A stretch of DNA of 9,370 bases from positions 1 to 9,370 of the forward strand of contig NBMG01000084.1 of assembly GCA_002084865.1 (NCBI GenBank). The letters run 5' to 3'. The DNA comes from Candidatus Atribacteria bacterium 4572_76 (lineage in GTDB: Bacteria; Atribacterota; Phoenicimicrobiia; Phoenicimicrobiales; Phoenicimicrobiaceae). The translations under genes and the position numbers were made by a program. Positions 5,604 through 9,370 of the stretch are shown one piece after another. Each line of letters starts with the position of its first letter. Position 1 is the first letter of the stretch. The notes under the pieces are model-generated. The model was not told where the DNA came from. It did no database searches and saw only the letters and a program-made list of their open reading frames with translations.

Positions 5604-6494
5604 TTAGAGTAAGACGGCGATATTGATTTTTCCTGTTTCTCCCAGGTCATTTGATACTATCTCGCATTTAGTTCTGAAAAGACAGGCGATTTTACCGGGC
5701 ACTTTTGACCGGTATTCGGTCAAGGCATAATAATTTGCCTGTCCTTTGGCAATTACCAGATCAGCAGTCTGAAGTTCTCCTTTTAGCTGGTCAGACATTT
5801 CATCAAGGGAAATGCCCAGTGTATCCGGTCCGGCTAAAATGATTTCTGAGGCAGCCTCTTGGAGGCTTACTGTTTCTCCGTCTTCCATAGTGGCATCACT
5901 GGTTATCGGCCCTCCCCTTAAAGCAGAAGTCACTGAAGCTCCATATCTTCTGAGCTCTTTAATCAATAGTTTATCAAAAGCAATCTCACCCACGTTATCA
6001 TGGATATAAAGTATTTTGGACGAGCTTTTAGCTGTCCGGAGAATTTCGGCTCTCCGGTCTATTTTTAATCCCTCCGAAAGGCAGTCCCGAAGCTCCTCTA
6101 TTATTTCAGCCATCTGAAAACCATAGCCGGTTCCTACTGTGCGAAAATCAAGATGGTTGCTGGCAATAGCCCAATTAACCAAAAATGAAAACCTTTCCGA
6201 TTCCTCCAGCCCCTCTGCTTCCAGGGCAATCTTTTCTGCCATCTCTATACCCAGCTGATTACACTTGTCTCTTCTTTCTTTAAAAGGAATTTCTATTCTC
6301 GATATCCTCTTCAGGATTCTATGGGCTTCGGTGATGAAGTAAGAAGGAATTTTATCTGTGGAGAACTCTCGAGCTAAGAACTGAAAAGATTCCTTTAATA
6401 TCTCCTTTTTTATTTTTTCTTCTAAGGGAATTAACTGTAAAGCCCCGCACAAATCGTCTATTATACAACTCGCACAGTTCAAATGTGTACGCAT
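5604..6494 (-). CDS. DUF89 / ARMT1-like domain protein (metal-dependent phosphatase family)
   Basis: A cytoplasmic protein of the DUF89 family, in which characterised members are metal-dependent damage-control phosphatases acting on phosphorylated sugars or cofactor intermediates. The 296-residue length fits the archaeal/bacterial branch. Family marks in order: an N-terminal CxxC (Cys 7, Cys 10), NHLDF (113-117), the metal motif DNVGEIAFD (Asp 166, Asn 167, Glu 170, Asp 174), RGGPITSDAT (193-202, Asp 200), ADLVIAKGQANY (244-255) and RTKCE (about 274-278). In the KGQGN motif the second Gly is Ala (KGQAN). AAGGAG lies 9 nt before the ATG, and only 22 nt separate it from the broken ugpE-like gene, so it is the last gene of the locus 2 operon. 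Placement next to a UgpB-type importer suggests, as inference, that it acts on a phosphorylated product of the imported solute. The exact substrate is unknown. Confidence 0.9.
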   Translation of the reverse strand: MRTHLNCASCIIDDLCGALQLIPLEEKIKKEILKESFQFLAREFSTDKIPSYFITEAHRILKRISRIEIPFKERRDKCNQLGIEMAEKIALEAEGLEESERFSFLVNWAIASNHLDFRTVGTGYGFQMAEIIEELRDCLSEGLKIDRRAEILRTAKSSSKILYIHDNVGEIAFDKLLIKELRRYGASVTSALRGGPITSDATMEDGETVSLQEAASEIILAGPDTLGISLDEMSDQLKGELQTADLVIAKGQANYYALTEYRSKVPGKIACLFRTKCEIVSNDLGETGKINIAVLL

Positions 6495-6516
6495 CCAAAA
6501 TTACTCCTTACTCTTT

Positions 6517-6799
6517 TTATTTGGTTGTCTGCATGGCAATTCCCTGAACAAAGCTTTTCCGCAAAACCAAAAGGACTATAAGCGGAGGCAGCATAGCAAT
6601 CACCGTGCCGGCCATGATAACATTCCACTCGGGAGCTATCTGCTCACTGGCCAAGAGCATCTTAATACCAATTTGTATAACCCGCATTTCGCCGGTGGTG
6701 GTGACAATTAAGGGCCATAAATACTGACTCCACATAAAGATAAACTCTATTACAAATAGAGCGGCAATATTAGTCTTGGAAATAGGAACCAGAATTTGT
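6517..6799 (-). pseudogene. ugpE: ABC permease, UgpE-like, 3' part of a broken gene (locus 2)
   Basis: This is the C-terminal portion of the permease whose 5' part lies at 6770-7132. UgpE-like sequence can be read from about 6798 (QILVPISKTNIAALFVIEF) to the stop at 6517-6519, ending FVQGIAMQTTK. It is one frame away from the 5' part, and an in-frame TGA at 6799-6801 lies directly upstream of the homology. A start at an internal Met (6733-6735) would give 72 residues but has no credible ribosome site and would begin within a membrane segment, so it is not an independent gene. The part contains the end of the EAA loop (ILVPISK) and two C-terminal membrane segments (about FVIEFIFMWSQYLWPLIV and NVIMAGTVIAMLPPLIVLL). 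The following DUF89 gene begins 22 nt after the stop. Confidence 0.82.
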
Positions 6800-7132
6800 C
6801 ATACACAGAGAGAATAACAGGCCCTGGCCACGAAATCTAAAGTGGGTGTAGGCAAAGGCGGCCATTAATGCCAGGATAGTCTTCACTACGGCTACTACTA
6901 CTGAAATCAACGTACTATTAAAAAATAACCGCCCTATATTAACTCGCTCCCATGCATCTTTAAGATTGCTCATAAATTGGTTTCCCGGTATAAGTTTTGG
7001 TGGATATTCGTAGGACTCCTGAAAGCTTAAGGTACTGGTAACTAAAGCGAAAAATACCGGAAAAGCCAGAACTATAACCAATATAATAAGTATTGCATGA
7101 ATAAAAATTTCGTTTCGAGTTTTTCTTGTCAT
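6770..7132 (-). pseudogene. ugpE: ABC permease, UgpE-like, 5' part of a broken gene (locus 2)
   Basis: Starts at ATG 7130-7132 with GAGG 9 nt upstream, 11 nt after the UgpA-like stop codon. UgpE-like sequence runs for about 109 residues: an N-terminal membrane segment (about 9-31), PPKLIPG (44-50), a second membrane segment (about 70-95) and FRFRGQGLLFSL (98-109). After that the frame reads eleven unrelated residues (CMTNSGSYFQD) to a stop. Compared with the intact paralogue at 2176-3015, about 72 codons are missing at 6799-6806, including two membrane segments and most of the EAA loop, and the deletion is not a multiple of three, so the 3' part is out of frame. Unlike the two shortened UgpA genes this one cannot make any permease-like product. 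The gene symbol refers to the likely intact ancestor. Confidence 0.82.
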
Positions 7133-7143
7133 AAAATATTACC

Positions 7144-7845
7144 TCATCGGAAATAAATAGCTTTTCTGGTAACTATTCTCAATTGAATAATCGCTACCAC
7201 AGAAATTACAAAAAATATTACAGTTATACGCCAAAAAGCTTTCCAGGGGCTTGCACCATCAATTTGTGCGGCTTCCAAAAATTCGTTCGGTACGTTCTGT
7301 AATCCTGCCAGGAAAAAAATAATATTGTAACCCAGCATCTTCCAGGTAGCGGCAGCAGCTACTATAAATAATGCTAACTGGCCGTTAGTCATCCAATTCA
7401 TCATATATCCGCCAGATAGTTTAGAAACAATATAAGGGATAAGTCCGGTGGCAGGTGCAAACATGGAAGCCCAGATAACGCCGGCGATTGTCGGAGAGAT
7501 AGCGTAAGTCCAGATAAGAGCGACTTGATAGAAGCCCACTCCTCTGATCTTCTGGTTGAGTAATTGAGCAATCGCCAGTGAAATAGAAAGTCCGATAATG
7601 ATAACAAAAGCAGCAAACTTAAAGGTAGCTACAGCACTGTTTAGATAGTCCGGGGAAGAAAATAAACGGATATAATTGCGAAGTCCCACATATATAGTTC
7701 TCGTGCCAAAGGGCGTGGAGACAAAGAAAGATTCATATATACTTTGACCAAAAGGACCGATTAAAAAGATAAAAATTACCGCAATAGATGGAGCAATAAG
7801 TATATAAGGTAAAAATTTGTGTCCCGGAAATCTGTCTTCGTGCAT
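7144..7845 (-). CDS. ugpA: ABC transporter permease, UgpA-like, with an in-frame C-terminal deletion
   Basis: Permease subunit of the locus 2 importer. The first 208 residues follow UgpA closely: FLPYILIAPS (11-20), a membrane segment (about 16-36), YVGLRNYIRLFSSPDYL, TYAISPTIAGVIW (113-125) and a complete EAA start EAAQIDGASPW (191-201) then FWRIT. At residue 208 the text jumps to VIFFVISVVAIIQLR and ends RKAIYFR at 233 residues, about 62 shorter than E. coli UgpA. Aligned by eye with the other UgpA-like gene, about 63 residues are lost: the end of the EAA loop (FPxxSP), one membrane segment, and the conserved DVxTxGGP loop. The frame is kept. GAGGAG lies 5 nt before the ATG, so it is probably still translated, but a working permease is unlikely. 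Pseudogene or assembly error are the alternatives. Confidence 0.86.
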   Translation of the reverse strand: MHEDRFPGHKFLPYILIAPSIAVIFIFLIGPFGQSIYESFFVSTPFGTRTIYVGLRNYIRLFSSPDYLNSAVATFKFAAFVIIIGLSISLAIAQLLNQKIRGVGFYQVALIWTYAISPTIAGVIWASMFAPATGLIPYIVSKLSGGYMMNWMTNGQLALFIVAAAATWKMLGYNIIFFLAGLQNVPNEFLEAAQIDGASPWKAFWRITVIFFVISVVAIIQLRIVTRKAIYFR

Positions 7846-7887
7846 TCTTTCTCCTCTTGATATTGTAAGTATAGTATTTAAAAATTA

Positions 7888-7914
7888 CGGGAGCAAGTTC
7901 TAAACTTGCTCCCG
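7888..7914 (-). terminator. Perfect hairpin between the locus 2 binding-protein and permease genes
   Basis: Perfect 12-bp arms CGGGAGCAAGTT (7888-7899) and AACTTGCTCCCG (7903-7914) with a 3-nt loop; on the minus strand TAATTTTTAAA follows. It starts 18 nt after the ugpB-like stop codon and ends about 40 nt before the permease start. The tail is only modestly T-rich, so partial termination or protection of the upstream mRNA is more likely than full termination. Locus 1 has a hairpin with unrelated sequence in the same place. Confidence 0.72.
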
Positions 7915-7932
7915 ACGTACTGTGGTATACTT

Positions 7933-9252
7933 TTATTTGCCGTAAAGTTCTACGTAGTCTTTTAATAACGCATTCATCTTTTCTGCTGCTTCGTTCAAAG
8001 CATCTTTCGGAGAAAGCTCACCACCAATGGATTTCTCTAAAGCAGCTCTAAAGTGTTCTCTCATTGCCACAAAGGGGCCTAAACGAACCCCGGTTGCCGC
8101 TGCAGTATCTCTTCTTCCGGCAAGAATCTGAAGGAAGGCGGTAAGGAAGGTTTGATCTGCAGAGAACCAACCCTCATCTAAGAGAGCTTTAAGTGCGGCT
8201 CCGCTCACCGGGAAGTATCCTGTCCCCTTGTGCCACTGGATAGCAATATCTTTTTGGCCAAGAAACTTAAGGAATTCCCAAACACCACGAAGTTCTTCTT
8301 CGCTTTGTCCTTTAGTGACCCAAATACTCCCGCCTCCGATTACGGAATTCCCTACCGGGTAACCCTCGAAACGGGGTAAGAAGCTGGTGCCAACCTTGAA
8401 TTCAGAAGCTTTAAGAATACCAGCCAGTGATGAAGTAGATTGAATGAGCATAGCTATTTGACCGGCTTTAAAGGCTGAATTTGCTGAGTATTCCGCTCCG
8501 CCGTAGATATAGATTCCTTTGTCGTGCAATCTTGTCCATGTCTCAAGGACTTTATGCCCAAATTCGTCATTAAAGACCACTTTTTTTGCCAACCCAGCTC
8601 GTCCGTTCTCATTGTCAGCATAAAGGTGGTTATGATAAGCCATCATTTGTTCAAAAATCCAGCTGGGCCATCCTGTAGAATAGACATGGTCCACTACTCC
8701 GCTTGCCAGGATTTTTTCTCCATACTCTTCCATCTCTTTCCAGGTAGTAGGTGGTTTATTCGGGTCAAGCCCGGCTGCTTCGAAAAGGTCTTTGTTGTAG
8801 TAGAGCATAGCAGTAGATGAGTTAAAAGGCATCGACCAGAGGTTTCCATCTACAGAGTAGTAATGAGTAATAGGGATGACATATTGTGCCCAGTCCCAGG
8901 TTTCTCCCAACATTCCAGGGATTTTATAAACAGGGGTAATAGCATCACTGTCAATCATCGTCTGAGTCCCTACTTCATAAACCTGAACCATATTTGGGCC
9001 TGTTTTGGTAGGATATGCTGCAACATATTTGGTTAGTGTTTCCGCATAAGAACCGGTAAAAAGCGGCTTAACTTCAAAATCGGGATGAGTGGCATTAAAG
9101 CTTTCGATGATCGACTCTAATACTCCAAGGCGCGATCCGCTCATTGCATGCCAGAAAGTTATGGTTACCGGTTTTGCCAGAGCAGTTCCTGCTGACAGCA
9201 ATAAACACAGAGTTAAAACTAAAATAATTAAAAAACTTTTTCTCATATTCAT
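7933..9252 (-). CDS. ugpB: Extracellular solute-binding protein, UgpB-like (glycerol-3-phosphate type)
   Basis: Secreted or periplasmic ligand receptor of the locus 2 importer. A signal peptide is clear: MNMRK, a hydrophobic core, ALA with cleavage near residue 26. The mature protein resembles E. coli UgpB throughout: ITFWHAM (31-37), VQVYEVGT (89-96, Glu 93), MPFNSST with YYNKDLF (141-157), the ligand-site serines in QSTSSL (271-276), IGGGSIWV (305-312), WHKGTGYFPV (Tyr 346) and Arg 398. Those positions match the glycerol-3-phosphate contacts as I recall them for E. coli UgpB, so binding of a glycerol phosphate or glycerophosphodiester is plausible but not proven. Length (439) is normal. AAGGAGG lies 13 nt before the ATG, a long spacing; a second ATG two codons on would be farther still, so the first is kept. 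It heads the locus 2 operon. Confidence 0.92.
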   Translation of the reverse strand: MNMRKSFLIILVLTLCLLLSAGTALAKPVTITFWHAMSGSRLGVLESIIESFNATHPDFEVKPLFTGSYAETLTKYVAAYPTKTGPNMVQVYEVGTQTMIDSDAITPVYKIPGMLGETWDWAQYVIPITHYYSVDGNLWSMPFNSSTAMLYYNKDLFEAAGLDPNKPPTTWKEMEEYGEKILASGVVDHVYSTGWPSWIFEQMMAYHNHLYADNENGRAGLAKKVVFNDEFGHKVLETWTRLHDKGIYIYGGAEYSANSAFKAGQIAMLIQSTSSLAGILKASEFKVGTSFLPRFEGYPVGNSVIGGGSIWVTKGQSEEELRGVWEFLKFLGQKDIAIQWHKGTGYFPVSGAALKALLDEGWFSADQTFLTAFLQILAGRRDTAAATGVRLGPFVAMREHFRAALEKSIGGELSPKDALNEAAEKMNALLKDYVELYGK

Positions 9253-9370
9253 GGTTAAATTAAAACCTCCTTAATAATGTTAAAACTTATTAATTGATAC
9301 AATATTATTTCTATACATCACCCCCCATCTTAAATTAGTAGCTCATGCAGAATTGCCATTTCCTAAGAGT

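Noticed and set aside
5812..6009. 65-codon open frame on the plus strand
   Set aside because: Antisense to the DUF89 gene over its metal-binding motifs; shadow frame.
7401..7616. 71-codon minus-strand frame inside the locus 2 UgpA-like gene
   Set aside because: Alternative frame over conserved UgpA sequence; no ribosome site or domain.
8524..8820. 98-codon open frame on the plus strand
   Set aside because: Antisense to the middle of the locus 2 UgpB-like gene; shadow frame.
9266..9320. Promoter for the locus 2 ugpB-like gene
   Set aside because: TTGTAT and CATTAT with 17-nt spacing exist but match the consensus poorly and would put the transcript start on the ribosome site.
9335..9370. Possible 3' end of another minus-strand gene at the right edge (a frame ending ...QFCMSY then TAA)
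   Set aside because: Only about eleven codons are visible and a second frame also reads open for eight codons; not enough to call a gene.

Overview
The window looks like an accessory, metabolic stretch of a moderately AT-rich bacterial chromosome. Every gene I can support lies on the minus strand, and most have clear purine-rich Shine-Dalgarno sites (AAGGAG/AGGAGG). Uptake of small solutes by ABC transporters, an M42 metallopeptidase and a DUF89 protein suit a fermentative or anaerobic heterotroph, for example a Clostridia-, Thermotogota- or Atribacterota-like lineage. That placement is inference; there is no rRNA or other marker gene.

Layout in transcription order, from high to low coordinates. 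(1) Locus 2, 9252 to 5604: a UgpB-like binding protein, a UgpA-like permease, a broken UgpE-like permease and a DUF89/ARMT1-like protein, followed by a long hairpin with a T-rich tail at 5364-5429. (2) Locus 1, 5089 to 2176: a second UgpB-like binding protein, UgpA-like permease and UgpE-like permease, ending in a short palindromic GGGACGG repeat. (3) A monocistronic M42 aminopeptidase, 1682 to 642. (4) A partial peptidase C26 (gamma-glutamyl-GABA hydrolase-like) gene running off the left edge. No ATPase (UgpC/MalK) and no glycerophosphodiesterase (UgpQ) is in the window, so both importers would need an ATPase encoded elsewhere.

The binding proteins would capture a ligand outside the membrane and pass it to the UgpA/UgpE pair. 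Three of the four permease genes are damaged: each lacks an internal block of roughly 63-75 codons. Two losses keep the frame (UgpA of both loci) and one breaks it (UgpE of locus 2); only UgpE of locus 1 is full length. The binding proteins and DUF89 are intact. This is either shared decay of both importers or a sequencing/assembly artefact. Each binding-protein gene is followed by a perfect hairpin before its permease gene, which could lower permease expression relative to the binding protein.

Two copies of a short palindromic repeat with core GGGACGG(T/C)TCT sit at the 3' ends of genes. One is read in frame and supplies the last residues and stop codon of the M42 peptidase. I did not find a convincing new defence or mobile system. 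The most unusual points are the parallel permease deletions and the repeat-encoded protein tail.
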